Below are positions 10,496-21,195 of a stretch of DNA of 32,374 nt, one piece after another (position 1 is the first letter of the stretch; every line of letters begins with the position of its first letter). The DNA is taken from assembly GCA_003427395.1 (NCBI GenBank), contig BFEA01000636.1:769566-801939 (forward strand), in the 5' to 3' direction. The position numbers were made by a program, and so were the translations under genes. Origin of the DNA: Chara braunii (taxonomy: Eukaryota; Streptophyta; Charophyceae; Charales; Characeae). The notes beneath the pieces were generated by a model, which saw nothing but the letters and a program-made list of their open reading frames with translations, was not told where the DNA came from and did not search any database.

Positions 10496-11669
10496 GGGTT
10501 GCAATTTGAACTCTAAGTCCGATGCAATGTACTAATAGATTCTGACCCTTAATCCCTAATCAACCAATTATAGGAAATCGCAAGTCTATTCGAAATTATT
10601 TCACCATTTTTTTTTTTAAATCATATTGATTTTTTTTCACAAAATTTTGTTTTCGTTTTACGCAAATTAACTTTTTTGAACGACTAAATTATTCCGCGAA
10701 ATTTGAAATCTTATGATTTTTTTTCCTCTTAGTTTAACAACGAAATGTTTTTTCGGTATTCTTATCTTTCTTCGAGGAACGAGCTCTTACGGGGCCCTTA
10801 TCAAACAAACACATGTTCTGGGCAAAGGCCCCCAACAAGCCAAGTGCCCACCCTAAGTGAAGGCGGGCCTGCATATTCATTAGAGCCCAAAACTCGACAT
10901 TTTCATATATGGGTACTCAAGCTGTTGCAACCCGACATTTGGTTGAGTGCACGCGTGAGCCTCCCTAAGTTGCGTTGTACAATTGGCTCAGACCTTGGCA
11001 GTTGCGCCTGGGCACATACACACAACAGGCCTATGCAAAAGCAATACTGTCGACATACCTACCCTGGGGTCCTGTGCAAATGCAGCAACCGATCCAAGTC
11101 TGGAGACTCGGGCCGTGCCCAGCTCTAAGGGCCCACGCCCTCAACTGTAGTCGCAGGCCTGGGTGCAGGCATTGGGGCCCAATAGGAAGCTATTGGAAGT
11201 TTCCGACTAGGCCACACGCAGCAACACAGGGTCTGCCACTTCCATGTAGGAAGGAAAGCAGCCAAGGCCTGGATATTCTGGCCCACGCAGGCAATTCGGT
11301 CACGCTGCTGCGTTAGAGGCTGCGTGCGGGCTCGTGTGTGGTGAAGAGGGGTTCTGCTGGGCAGCAGAGCTCAAGCGGCCATGGTCAGGTTGCAGGGCGT
11401 TAGGGGGTAAGAGGGCGATCTATGGTCTTCAGGAAGGAGGTGAGTGTGGGTGGAACAAGGTCTGATGAGGGGAAGCGAGATACGTAGCTGGTTGTGTGTT
11501 CGAAAATCGATTGAACGCAGGTTTCGCATTGAAAGATTCAACGCGTGTTAAATCCACGTTGAATCCCGTTGAAAAGGCCATTATACGGGTTATAACGGGA
11601 CCCGCGATGATTTTTTTCACGGGCCAAAAAAAAAAAAAAAAAAAAAAAGGTTGTAGATCTTTTTTAGCT
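10496..11669. other. No gene recognised
   Basis: AT-rich to about 10745, then moderately GC-rich. Open frames at 10745-11128 and 10975-11316 have no motif. Just before the gap, 11617-11648 reads 'cacgggcc' followed by a run of about 23 A. The short phrases around 11540-11600 (for example 'gaatcccgttgaa') loosely resemble 13490-13560. Confidence 0.4.
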
Positions 11670-12313
11670 NNNNNNNNNNNNNNNNNNNNNNNNNNNNNNN
11701 NNNNNNNNNNNNNNNNNNNNNNNNNNNNNNNNNNNNNNNNNNNNNNNNNNNNNNNNNNNNNNNNNNNNNNNNNNNNNNNNNNNNNNNNNNNNNNNNNNNN
11801 NNNNNNNNNNNNNNNNNNNNNNNNNNNNNNNNNNNNNNNNNNNNNNNNNNNNNNNNNNNNNNNNNNNNNNNNNNNNNNNNNNNNNNNNNNNNNNNNNNNN
11901 NNNNNNNNNNNNNNNNNNNNNNNNNNNNNNNNNNNNNNNNNNNNNNNNNNNNNNNNNNNNNNNNNNNNNNNNNNNNNNNNNNNNNNNNNNNNNNNNNNNN
12001 NNNNNNNNNNNNNNNNNNNNNNNNNNNNNNNNNNNNNNNNNNNNNNNNNNNNNNNNNNNNNNNNNNNNNNNNNNNNNNNNNNNNNNNNNNNNNNNNNNNN
12101 NNNNNNNNNNNNNNNNNNNNNNNNNNNNNNNNNNNNNNNNNNNNNNNNNNNNNNNNNNNNNNNNNNNNNNNNNNNNNNNNNNNNNNNNNNNNNNNNNNNN
12201 NNNNNNNNNNNNNNNNNNNNNNNNNNNNNNNNNNNNNNNNNNNNNNNNNNNNNNNNNNNNNNNNNNNNNNNNNNNNNNNNNNNNNNNNNNNNNNNNNNNN
12301 NNNNNNNNNNNNN
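11670..12313. other. Assembly gap (N run)
   Basis: 644 consecutive N bases. Nothing can be said of its content, and the distance may be only an estimate. Confidence 1.
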
Positions 12314-12490
12314 GAGGTTGCAGGTTCGATGCCTGGAGGGAGCGATTGCGATTTTCAGATCTTGAAGCTCGTGATTGGCGGCAATGATTAAAAAAAGTGT
12401 GTAGGGACATAGACATTTCAAAGATGTAAAACAACATTTTTTTTTTTTTTAACTTCATGTATTAAAAAAAAAAAAAAAAAAAATCAAAAA
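12314..12490 (+). repeat. tRNA-like / possible SINE 3' part
   Basis: Directly after the gap, GGTTCGATGCC at 12323-12333 matches the RNA polymerase III B-box consensus GGTTCGANNCC. It sits in a T-arm-like hairpin with CAGG and CCTG stems around a 7-nt loop. The acceptor-like sequence is followed by about 130 bases of unique body and by a T-run (12437-12450) and an A-run (12464-12482). A tRNA-derived SINE would look like this; the A box would lie in the gap and cannot be checked. A decayed tRNA gene is an alternative. Confidence 0.4.
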
Positions 12491-12499
12491 AAAAAAGGA

Positions 12500-12712
12500 A
12501 AAATAGACACGCACGCACACACAGAGACACACAACACACACAAACACACATGCACACACACATACGCACGGCAACAATCATGCGCACACACCCAAACACA
12601 CACACACACACATACACAAACACATGCGCATACATACATATTCATGCACAGACACAATCTCACACGCAGACACACACATACACACACACAGAGCACACGT
12701 GCACACACATAA
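12500..12712. repeat. CA-rich imperfect microsatellite
   Basis: Long, interrupted (CA)n with CACG, CATA and CAGA variants. The Cys/Val-rich or Thr/His-rich open frames over it are compositional. Confidence 0.9.
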
Positions 12713-12834
12713 CAGGGGGGTTGGGGGTTGAGGTATGTGGGGGCGGATGGGTTAGAGGGCTTCCGGGTAGGCATGGGGACTGGTGCCGGGGGGTTGGTGA
12801 GTGGCGGGTGGCAGGCCGGTCGGTGTTGGTCTAA

Positions 12835-13336
12835 GGGCCTCGTTGCACTACTCTTGAAATGCACATTTTCGAGAGTTCCACACTGTTGCACTTACTCTAG
12901 AGTTGGGCGGTCTGAAAACGCTTCAAGAGATGCCAGGATGTAACTCTTGAAAAAGTCAAGAGTAACCATCGTTGCACTCGCTCGTGATTGTGGCTCATGA
13001 AAACGCCTTTCAAGAGTTGTCAGGAAGTCGTGAGCAGAAGTCACACAGAGCACACTTGCGTGCGAACCTGCAACGACTGTTTTTGCTAGGGTGGTCTGAC
13101 GGTCTCTTGAAATGGTGAGGATTTTCATGAGCGGGTCTGGAGTCTGGGCGGACAAACAAGGTTGGCGCTGTTGTGTACGGCTTCAAGAGTACTGAATGTG
13201 TATCAAGAGTCGAGCAAGAGTGCATCGGTCTCGAGTAAGCGCAGCGGCGACAAAACTCTAGGTGTTTTTAGGACTCTGACAACTCATGCCGCACTCTTGC
13301 AAATTTTCACGAGTCAAGANTAGTGCAGCGAGGCCC
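12835..13336. mobile_element. Harbinger/Tourist-like MITE, 502 bp
   Basis: The left end begins GGGCCTCGTTGCACTACTCT and the right end, read on the other strand, begins GGGCCTCGCTGCACTANTCT, so the ends are terminal inverted repeats of at least 20 bp with one mismatch and one N. TAA directly flanks both ends (12832-12834 and 13337-13339), which fits the 3-bp TWA target duplication of PIF/Harbinger transposons, whose termini typically begin GG. The interior carries repeated 'gttgcact' and 'tcaagagt/actcttga' words in both orientations, possibly subterminal transposase-binding repeats. It has no open transposase frame, so it would be non-autonomous. Confidence 0.8.
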
Positions 13337-13339
13337 TAA

Positions 13340-13919
13340 TTCGGTGGTATAAGAGGTGCTTCAGGGGTTGGGGGAATGTTCTTTTTTTTTAAGTGTCTTT
13401 TTTTTTTTTTTTTTTTTTTGACTAGGGCCACGTGTTTCGGACCCTGCACATTAATTCCGTTTTTCCGAAAAGCGCGGGAAAGGCCCATTTTCACGTTTAA
13501 CGGGAATTCAACGGGATTTTTAGAAATTAAACGGGATTCAACGAGAGTTTAATTGTCACGTTCCCCGTTAAAAAGACACACAGGTACCTGGCTCATGTAA
13601 GAGGTCGGCTATGGTGTTGACGTCGTGTACATTGGTCTTCGAGAGTCGAAGTGAGGTTGTTGAGAGAATGCTGATGTAGGTAGGACAGTTAGGTAGTGTA
13701 GGCTGCACGTTGGGTGCCAGACAGAGAGGAGCAACTTTGGATACTGTATTGGAGTGGCCTAAGGGCTTGAACATTGGCTCATTACTTCATTGTATTGCTC
13801 TTATTTTTATGGGATATCGCTGCATTTGTGCTCTCTGCTTGTACACGACTACTTGGACATCTGCGTGATTTCGCAACTTGGTTTTCTGTATATCGTTTTC
13901 AATTATATTCCTTGCAATT
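13340..13919. other. No gene recognised; likely includes a decayed LTR
   Basis: A T-run lies at 13398-13420, then 'acgggattcaacg'-type short repeats at about 13495-13560. The part directly before the primer-binding site at 13920 is probably the 3' end of an LTR, ending 'ttgca' at 13916, but I cannot locate the LTR start and there is no second LTR in the window. Confidence 0.4.
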
Positions 13920-13931
13920 TGGTATCAGAGC
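13920..13931 (+). promoter_or_regulatory. tRNA-iMet primer-binding site of an LTR element
   Basis: TGGTATCAGAGC is the classic plant LTR-retrotransposon primer-binding site, complementary to the 3' end of initiator methionine tRNA, where minus-strand cDNA synthesis begins. It follows 'ttgca' plus 3 bases, the spacing expected after an LTR terminus. No coding gag is recognisable downstream before 14971, so this is a relic or a solo leader. Confidence 0.65.
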
Positions 13932-14971
13932 TGGTTCGTGATCGCCGCTTACCTGGCGCTGGCAACATTGTTATTTGGTACGCTGACGATGCTTCATATG
14001 AAGTAAGGATACTTTGGCGCTGGCTTGAAAGAGCGGGGCCCAGGTAGAGGGGCCGACCGCTAGAAGGTTGTGCCGACAACTTGGGGGTTGTGGCGACAAC
14101 GGATGTATGTATGATGATGAGAACATGCTGACGTGACATTTTGGTNGAGGTAGCACTGCATTGCGTTGTGGGTGGTATCGAGGCTATGACTAGTTATCAA
14201 AATGCACGTCGGCTCAATTGGTGATAAATCTGTGGTTGGGGGCAGNTATCTCCTGGTACGTTGTNTCCATACCTTAACTACCCTCTCAATCTCTTCTTAC
14301 CGCGAGGAAGTNAGTCCAACCTTGAGTGTCNTTTNTTTTGTGTGAGGAGTCGTGAGCGTTCTACCTTNANAGANGACATTCTTCNCGGTGGCGCATATNG
14401 AAGNAGAGGGTGGTGCCCCTTCCAGTCGGGCCACTTCTTGCGACCAGAAGTCCAANAGGCTGTCACATANAATTTTTATAATTTTTGCAATAAATAATTA
14501 AATAAGTAAAGCAAATCCCTTCCTNTTNTTTTATTNTGATTCGGAAAGACAAAGATATGCAAACAATAATCGTGAGTTTNCAGTGTGTCATACATGTATC
14601 GATTTTGCCAATTTGCTAATTTTGATAATTNTGATAGGATCATAAGAGAACACAATCATCNATGCAAANGATGCAAGACCGACTGACTCGAGCAATGACA
14701 AAAGTAAATGCGGGAAGAATGAGAACTCATAATGATCTCAGAGAGCANAGATGGATAGACACGACCGACACTAGTCTAGAGTCCTCACTCATCCNTCCAG
14801 TGTCTCNTCATCGATCTCTCATTTGACTATTTATCTCTTGTTCCTNGAGCCATTCCTATGTACCCCTTGAGATTGTGGCCTCTGAATATAGAGCCACCTG
14901 AAACCTGCTAGTTCTGAACACTTCCATCCAAGACCCATGACACGAAAGTCGACCATAGCACAAAATTTCTT
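13932..14971. other. No gene recognised; N-spotted
   Basis: Possible leader of the relic marked by the primer-binding site. Many ambiguous bases between 14145 and 14850 limit reading. No frame with a recognisable domain. Confidence 0.4.
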
Positions 14972-15475
14972 TCACAATGTAGGAAGATATGCCCGAGAGA
15001 AAATTCCTCGTTTAAGATGTCGAAACTCTGATGACTCGGTCATTGCCTCGTAATCAATCTCTGCTGGAGAGATGTACTTCTTGGCCAATTCTACTAGATC
15101 ATCCCAATAAAAACCATCTGTGAGAATGAATGGGACTGGAGGTTTGGGATAGTCAGCGTAGAGCTTGGGCCCAAAACTGCAGATCGGCTTGGTACCACTC
15201 TGGTCGAGCTCCCTCTCCTTCTTCTGAAGATACCTTGCCGCTGAAACCCACACTGAGTAAAAAAGATCAAGAGTTTCCTTGCCTTTCTTGAAGTAGATCC
15301 TCAAGTCGTGAATAGTGTCTTCTGCAAATCTAGTGAGAACCACAAAGATGGACAAATCTTCTTGTCTGAAGCCCACTGCACTAACATATCTGTACACGAC
15401 AGCCTCCTTGAGGGCTATCTTGTTAAGGCTGGTCAGAACCGATTCACTGACGGGGGATGGCTGAATTACACTCAT
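14972..15475 (-). CDS. Uncharacterised 167-aa protein
   Basis: I do not recognise this product. The frame runs from ATG at 15473-15475 to TGA at 14972-14974 and stays open upstream to a TAG about 70 bases before the ATG. Unlike the chance frames nearby, its composition looks protein-like: alternating hydrophobic and charged residues (ALKEAVVYRYVSAVGFRQED, DLFYSVWVSAARYLQKKERE), a Pro/aromatic segment (YADYPKPPVPFILTDGFYWD) and a final acidic-amphipathic stretch (VELAKKYISPAEIDYEAM). There is no signal peptide or clear membrane span. It may be a whole small gene, a terminal exon, or part of a retroelement; the sequence around it gives no help. A bZIP- or zinc-type motif was looked for and not seen. 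Confidence 0.4.
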   Translation of the reverse strand: MSVIQPSPVSESVLTSLNKIALKEAVVYRYVSAVGFRQEDLSIFVVLTRFAEDTIHDLRIYFKKGKETLDLFYSVWVSAARYLQKKERELDQSGTKPICSFGPKLYADYPKPPVPFILTDGFYWDDLVELAKKYISPAEIDYEAMTESSEFRHLKRGIFSRAYLPTL

Positions 15476-16814
15476 GAGTTGATGCTGGATGTTGGAACTG
15501 ACTCTGTGCCTTTGGGTGAAAATACTATCTGGCTAACACCTGATCTCTGAGGGAGATGATTATGACTAGATGTTGATTAAATTCTAACTGAAAGTTTTGG
15601 TAACTCACATGACCGAGTGTTGCTGGAGTAATGACCACTGAATATTAACCACTTGAGAGGACTGCAGAGGCTTTCGTTAACTGAGATGTTGGTTGGAATC
15701 TCAAAAGAGAAGTTTAGGCACCTTTGTGTTTACCCGAACTTAACCCTGACCTGCTCCACCGTCTCTAGAAACGAGTCAGTGTTGTGCAACTTGTCATTCT
15801 GATCACGAAAGAATAATACATACTCGATTTATTTTTCCTCTTCAACTCTTTCGATTGCTTTCTCTCTCAAGACTGTTTTCTGACTCTCCATATCCAGAAT
15901 GACCTCATCTTTCCAGTTTTCTTGCTTATCTTTCCTAACCCCACATTTCATCACAAGGACCTTTTCGTCCTTCGTGACTTCTTTCAAGCTCTGGGTCCTA
16001 GGAGATGAACAAGATGGACTGCAGTTAGTTGTGGGGAGGCTTCACACTCGGAGACAGATGCCGCCTTCAAAATCGAAACCGCCAACACTAATCAGGATAT
16101 TTAGTAAATGCTGAGCATTCTCAGTGTGGGTCGAGCACCACTTCCGTCCAAATGCTGAGTTGAGAACCGACTGACAGAAGACATAACTGATCAGAGGCAT
16201 AGTTGAGAGTGTACAACATGGACTCACTGACTGGTTGGACGTTCCTAGAGAACAAGTCACTAGAAGTCGACAAAGGGAACATATATGTGCTACCAATTAA
16301 TGTATGTAGATTAATGCATTAGTAACTTTTTCCTAGGAGAAAGGAACGGAGTGCTTGCCTTCACCGGGGCTCTTCCTTCCGCTCATAGTTTTTTGTATAG
16401 GAAATTTGTTGCACACGGCTTAGCAACCAAACCGCTGTTGAGCCTTCATCATTTGACCGACGCCCGAGCTCTTACTGTTGAAGCTTTTAACGAACAACAA
16501 ACAACAATGAGTGCCAAGGTAACTCGCACATCATGGAGTACCCTAGGAGCAGCTTGCTTCTAGCCTGTCTGTAAGGATTGACGGCACGAGGCCTTTAATT
16601 ATTTATAGTCCAGGAGCACTATTAGATGTTGCCCTCGTGAGTACACGACTTTGAAGTGCTGTCGAGCGACATTTCTCATCGATAGATAAATACCGACGTC
16701 CCTGTTTCCTGTATCCTCCTCTCCTAAGCCCTCAAAGAGGGAGACGCGACCTGAGTCTTAACAGTTCCCATAGTGTCATGAGTGGCGTCTCATATTAGAG
16801 CAGTACTCTGTATA
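15476..16814. other. No gene recognised
   Basis: Short frames only (71, 84 and 70 codons) without motifs. If 14972-15475 is an exon of a longer minus-strand gene, upstream exons would lie here, but I cannot define splice sites with confidence. Confidence 0.4.
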
Positions 16815-17480
16815 CTTACTGATGTCCAAGGTAGATGACGTTGTCCCTTCCAAATTCAGATTTCTCTAAGTTGAGATGAAGTTGCGCATTCTTTGAGGAT
16901 CTGCAACACTTCTTTAAGGTGTCTCATATGCTCCTCCATGAACTTGCTAAAAATTAGTATGTGATTCAAATAAACAGCAACAAATCGATTGATCTGACCG
17001 TGGAACACCTTGTCCACGAGACTTTGGAAGATGGTCGGTGCATTCGTGAAAGCAAAGGGCATGACGCCCATGGCGAGTTTTGAACACAGTTTTATGTTGG
17101 TTTGCAGGGTCAACTACAATCTGGCGGTAACCAGACTTGAGGTCGATCTTGTTGAAGACCTTGCATCCACTTGCAACATCAAGCAAATCATCATTGCGTG
17201 GCAAAGGGTATGCATTTTTTTTTGTTATTTTGTTCAGTCCCCGGTAATCAATACACATCCGTAATTTGCCTCCTTTCTTAGCGACAAACAAAATGGGTGC
17301 ACCGAATTCGGATTCACTCGGCTTGATCCATCCTTTTTCCAGCATCTCATCGATCTGTCTTCACAACTCCTCCAATCCGCCTGAACCCATTCGATAGACA
17401 CAACCTTTTGGAGTAGCGTTGCCTTCTACCAACTCGATCTTATGTTGGACTGGACGCACGGGAACTCCACATGGTTCGGC
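16815..17480 (-). pseudogene. Ty3/gypsy reverse transcriptase relic
   Basis: RNA/DNA-dependent DNA polymerase that copied the element's RNA. From about 17480 the minus strand reads VPVRPVQHKIELVEGNATPK and then the usual primer-grip entry (RQIDEMLEKGWIKPSESEFG) after one TGA. The fingers/palm core is clear: APILFVAKKGGKLRMCIDYR, GLNKITKKNAYPLPR, FNKIDLKSGYRQI. A frameshift near 17090 moves the phase to the frame with MPFAFTNAPTIFQSLVDKVF and VYLNHILIFSK. The family norm there is YxDD, so both catalytic aspartates are replaced (LNH for LDD): the enzyme would be inactive even without the frameshifts. A second shift near 16890 leads to LNLEKSEFGRDNVIYLGHQ, the usual end of the RT core, and a stop. 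Confidence 0.9.
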
Positions 17481-17811
17481 CAAAACTTCAGGGAATCGGT
17501 TGAGAAGACTGCGGATCTCTTATGGGATCTTTGGAGGTGGAGAATCATAATCTGGTGCAAGCATATTGAACTGCGTAGGTGCAGCCAAAGCAATAGGATT
17601 TGAAGTAGATCTGTTTGGACTTGAAGTAAATTCAGTAGAGGTAGAATCGTAGAAGTCGTTGCATTGGAAGTGGAAACAACATGCAAAGTAAAACCATTAT
17701 GTACAACAAAAATATAAGGCACATGAGCAGGCGTAACAAAGGCTATATACATTTGCTCATCATCTTTGCGTCTGCACCACTTTTTGCAGAATTTTGTTGC
17801 GTTGAGAAAAG

Positions 17812-18186
17812 TCATGTGGACTCACGTGATTTGTCCAAGACGACTGGACGGTCGATCCCCATGGCATCTTTGACTATGCATTGTGAGTCCTTCCATGTGG
17901 TTCTTTCGCATTGGGCCAGCAACCAGCGAAAGCCAAGAACCGCGACAAAGGAGCACTTATCAAGGATATAGAAGTCCAACTCATGTGTGATTATGTGGTC
18001 TGCATCAAAGGTAGTGTGCACACCTTTGATTGCGTGTGTAGATTTGATAACCTCTGGGTTGCCCACTTGGGTCCGACAAGGATTTTGCAAAGCTGCTTGC
18101 TTCATTTTCGAGCATGTCGTACGAATGTCGTGCGGTGAGAAGTAATTAGCAGTTGCGCCACAATCAGCCAACGCACACGGATGCAT
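17812..18186 (-). pseudogene. Retropepsin-like aspartic protease relic
   Basis: Retrotransposon protease that would cut Gag-Pol. The active-site region reads ALADCGATANYFS; the family pattern is D-S/T-G-A, so the serine or threonine after the aspartate is changed to Cys. About 70 residues later YILDKCSFVAVLGFRWLL matches the conserved hydrophobic 'ILG..WL' segment of retropepsins. The frame is open for 124 codons and ends at a stop; the following frame (17426-17815) may carry the rest of the protease and linker. It lies between the zinc knuckle and RT, as expected for gag-PR-RT. Confidence 0.75.
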
Positions 18187-18492
18187 AGGCCGTTAATGCG
18201 GAGTTTGGAGAAGATCAACTTATTTTCTCCTAAGCACGCTCTTGCTTCATGTGAGCCTAGGGCAACAAGTGAGCATGAAAGTCAATCTCTTCCGACTCCA
18301 CCCAAGGCTCCTTGTAGAGGATATGCAATTTCTCAGTTTCGGGATCAACATTAGATGGGGTCTCAAGAGAAGATTGTTGAGTGGCATCAGAGTCTGATGA
18401 AGGACCTGCACTTACTTGTTCAGCGTCTCCTTCTGTAGAGTGTGCTTATATTATTTATACCCTCTTTGCTGGTTTTCCTGTTGCAATTTGAA

Positions 18493-18534
18493 ACATTGTT
18501 AGAGTGAGTGTCCCGGTTTGATGCAATGCAGGCA
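18493..18534 (-). pseudogene. Gag CCHC zinc knuckle with internal stop
   Basis: The minus strand encodes C-L-H-C-I-K-P-G-H-S-L-stop-Q-C, exactly C-x2-C-x4-H-x4-C spacing, the RNA-binding zinc knuckle that closes Gag in retroelements. A TAA replaces one of the four residues before the last Cys. In copy 1 the equivalent codons are cut after the first Cys pair, at about 3990. Confidence 0.75.
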
Positions 18535-18789
18535 AACCCCTTTCTTCATCCCGTGTTTCCACTCACTTTCACTAATCCGGAGATCTACCCATGGTTTTGT
18601 GGCAGGATCCTCTGGTTTGGGTGAAATCTTTGCTCATTTGAGGAGGTGAATGGTGTTAGAATTGTTCTTCACCGAGTTCCTCGACGCTTTACTTTTGAAG
18701 GCAATCTTTTTAAAGGCATTCATTGATTCATCATCATCCTCGGTTCCAGATTCATGAGTCGAAGAACACGCCAAATCAGCATCTTGCTC

Positions 18790-20064
18790 TTAATCATCAT
18801 CAAGAGTAGAACCACCTACACCAGCCTGATCATCGGACTCCAGCAGGTCGTGTGATGCAAAACGGCTACTGCCTCCATGCGGTATGTGACCAAAAGGTTT
18901 CTTGACGCTACCTGCTGCGTGAAAGAGGTTTTGTGCCTCTAGCCTGACTGCATCTTTCATGAGGGAAAGCCTGTCTGTGTATCCGTTGAGTCCTAGCCCA
19001 AGACGATTAGTAATGGTCGAGGGAACCGTGCCTTTGATAACGTCTAGACATAATTGTACTGTCATCACCAAGCCTGGTGTGGCAAAGAGATTGTTGAGAT
19101 GTGTCATAAGGTTTTTCATACTTTTCGCCCACTTGCTGCATTTAACATAGTCAAATTGGTACCTTGCTCTTGCTGAGCGTGCGGATCTTCATAACGTTTG
19201 ATGAAGAGTTCCTCAACTGCAGTGATCTCAGTGGCCTTTAGCCACTTGTTCATGTCCAGTCTGGCATATCCGGTCTGTATGGGTTGGAGCTCAACCCAAC
19301 TCCGTACTCCAGGCACGACATTGGTTCCCACGACAACGAATTGAGTAACTGGGGAAGTTCCCAATATGTCGAAGTATGCCCACATAGCCGCGAGCCAGGA
19401 CATGACATCGTCCTTCTCGTCGTACCTTGACGGTAACACGACCCCCTTCATAGGGAAAACCATTACTAGGACCAGGATCTGGAGGAACTGGAACTAGGAT
19501 TGCACCAGCTGCAAAGCTCCCTACGCCACTACTTTGTGCAGCAGCAGTGGAAGGTGCACCTGTTGCAGGTCCCATATTCGTCAAGCTCAAGGATGAAGAA
19601 GAGAAGAGAGGGCCATAGGTGGTAGACAAAGAAACAAAATTCGGTGCATTTGGCAAAAGTGGGGGGTTGAGATTAGCCTGAAGCAGATCTCCGAATTTCA
19701 GCAGTTGGTCACTGTGAGCCTTCTCCATCCGAGTTATGGTTCCACGCAGATCTTTGACCTGACCAAACAGTCGGGAGACCAAGCCGGGGAAAGGGTCCAT
19801 GATGTGGTGGTCGATTAGTCCTCACACGTAGGCGACTAAGGGTGGCTCTATCTCCTTGTCTGGTAAGGCGGGAAAAGTTTTGAGCACATCCACATGACCC
19901 TGCGTAGTGGCGTTCCTCTTTCCTTTTGACCCCTCGTCCTCCAACTTTGCTTCCTTTTTCAGCGCACTCTCATAGAGAGCCTTAAAGAGTGGCTTATCCT
20001 CTGTGTCTGCAACATCCATTTGTGCCGTTAGACTCACCGAAGCTTTTACCATTGTTGCTGCCAT
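18790..20064 (-). pseudogene. Gag of copy 2, frameshifted
   Basis: Clear homologue of the 428-aa Gag of copy 1, starting at the equivalent ATG (20062-20064, MAATMVKAS). A TGA follows LVAYV near 19822 where copy 1 has a Gln codon. About 10 bases are missing near 19455, shifting the frame before LPSRYDEKDDVMSWLAAMWA. One base is missing near 19180 before the helix MKNLMTHLNNLFATPGLVMT. The frame ends at 18790 in the same acidic tail. Comparing both copies shows where the real start and frame are, and that copy 2 is older or under less constraint. Confidence 0.85.
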
Positions 20065-20389
20065 GTTAGTCCTATCGGGGTCTTCAGCATTCAAGTCAGA
20101 AAAAGTCTGGGCACTTTTCTCAAGGTAAGTACTCTCTGCCCTTTTTTTCAGATGAACACTACGTTTACCTTTTCTAACACCCTAAAAAAAAACGCTCAGT
20201 ACTCTTTTTCTCCTTCCTCTCTCTTTTGTTTGCGATCGTGTCGGTACATTCATTTTGTCAACCCAATGAAAGAAACAACTTAGAAGCAATTAGAAGACAA
20301 GGTATAATTTCTAGCCAGAGTGGCAATTCATTTGGGTTGGAGAGCGGCCATAGAAAAATAAAGTGAAATATATATAGCATAGAGAGATA

Positions 20390-20945
20390 AATTGTAATAG
20401 ATAAGATATTATTTATATTTGATAAAACACTCTTTTTATTTTATTCTTATTTTATGATGAATAAATTAGATAAAAAATGAATGTTTTGGAAAATAAAGTG
20501 TTATTTTTCTTCCAAAATAAAACTTTCTATATGTTTTTCTTAAATTCTATTATCAGATAGATTAGATAATGATAAGAATATATTCATTATTTTTTCAAAT
20601 ATCTGATGAAATGTTTCTTTAGGGGTTATACTTCCATTTGTCTAAATTTCTAAAATAAGCAGTTCACTTTTTCAATCTCCTGCTTTTCTACAGGATAAAT
20701 ACTGTAATTTACATTTCGAATTGGCATGAAAATTGCATCTATAGAAAAAGAACCTTTAGATATTTGTGTTGCATTTTGTAATCGAAAGCCCGTGCTTTTT
20801 TCAATGGTTAATTCTGCTTTAAAATCAATCGGTTCTGTAACATGGACAATAATTTGATTACTATCAATAATCTGAATACAAGGTTCTATTTGAATATTTG
20901 ATGAGAATGAACTGAATAAATATCTAATGTAATGATTGCAATGGA
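20390..20945 (-). pseudogene. rpoA: Plastid RNA polymerase alpha subunit fragment
   Basis: Part of the alpha subunit of the plastid-encoded (bacterial-type) RNA polymerase, which nucleates core assembly. From about 20900 the minus strand reads IEPCIQIIDSNQIIVHVTEP, then SFSIDAIFMPIRNVNYSI, the characteristic alpha N-terminal-domain motif. After 'EKQEIEK' a frameshift near 20668 moves on to LILEI, then TNGSITPKETFHQIFEKIMN, where the invariant 'EIWTNGS' tryptophan codon is a TAG. Lower-similarity sequence continues toward 20390 (ESFILEEK). The N-terminal third is absent. It is a nuclear copy, not functional. Confidence 0.85.
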
Positions 20946-21184
20946 ATAAATCTGATTTTATTCTATGAAATAAATAATATATAATATCTTTAATTAAATA
21001 GAATAATAATTTATTATAGAGATATGCAAATTTTACATTATGCCTTAAATAGAATAGAGAAAATAAATACTAAGTGTGTGTATTTGTATTGTAACTTTAC
21101 GATGTTCTTTATAAGAAAAAATTAAACAAATAAATACCTTTTGTATAATTCAAAAATCAATTATTTTGAATCTTTGTAAAAACT

Positions 21185-21190
21185 AGGAGA
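21185..21190 (+). promoter_or_regulatory. Plastid ribosome-binding site of psbJ relic
   Basis: 'aggaga' lies five bases before the psbJ ATG at 21196, as usual for plastid mRNAs. It supports the plastid origin and the start codon; it has no role in the nucleus. Confidence 0.6.
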
Positions 21191-21195
21191 TTGAT

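Noticed and set aside
10310-10500. Series of GAATTC-rich hairpins as a regulatory array
   Set aside because: Spacing and sequence vary too much; it is better explained as a decayed short tandem repeat.
11429-12458. ORFs of 264-330 aa
   Set aside because: They run through 644 N bases and have no real coding content.
12484-12891. Cys/Val-rich 135-aa minus-strand ORF
   Set aside because: It is a translation of the CA-rich microsatellite.
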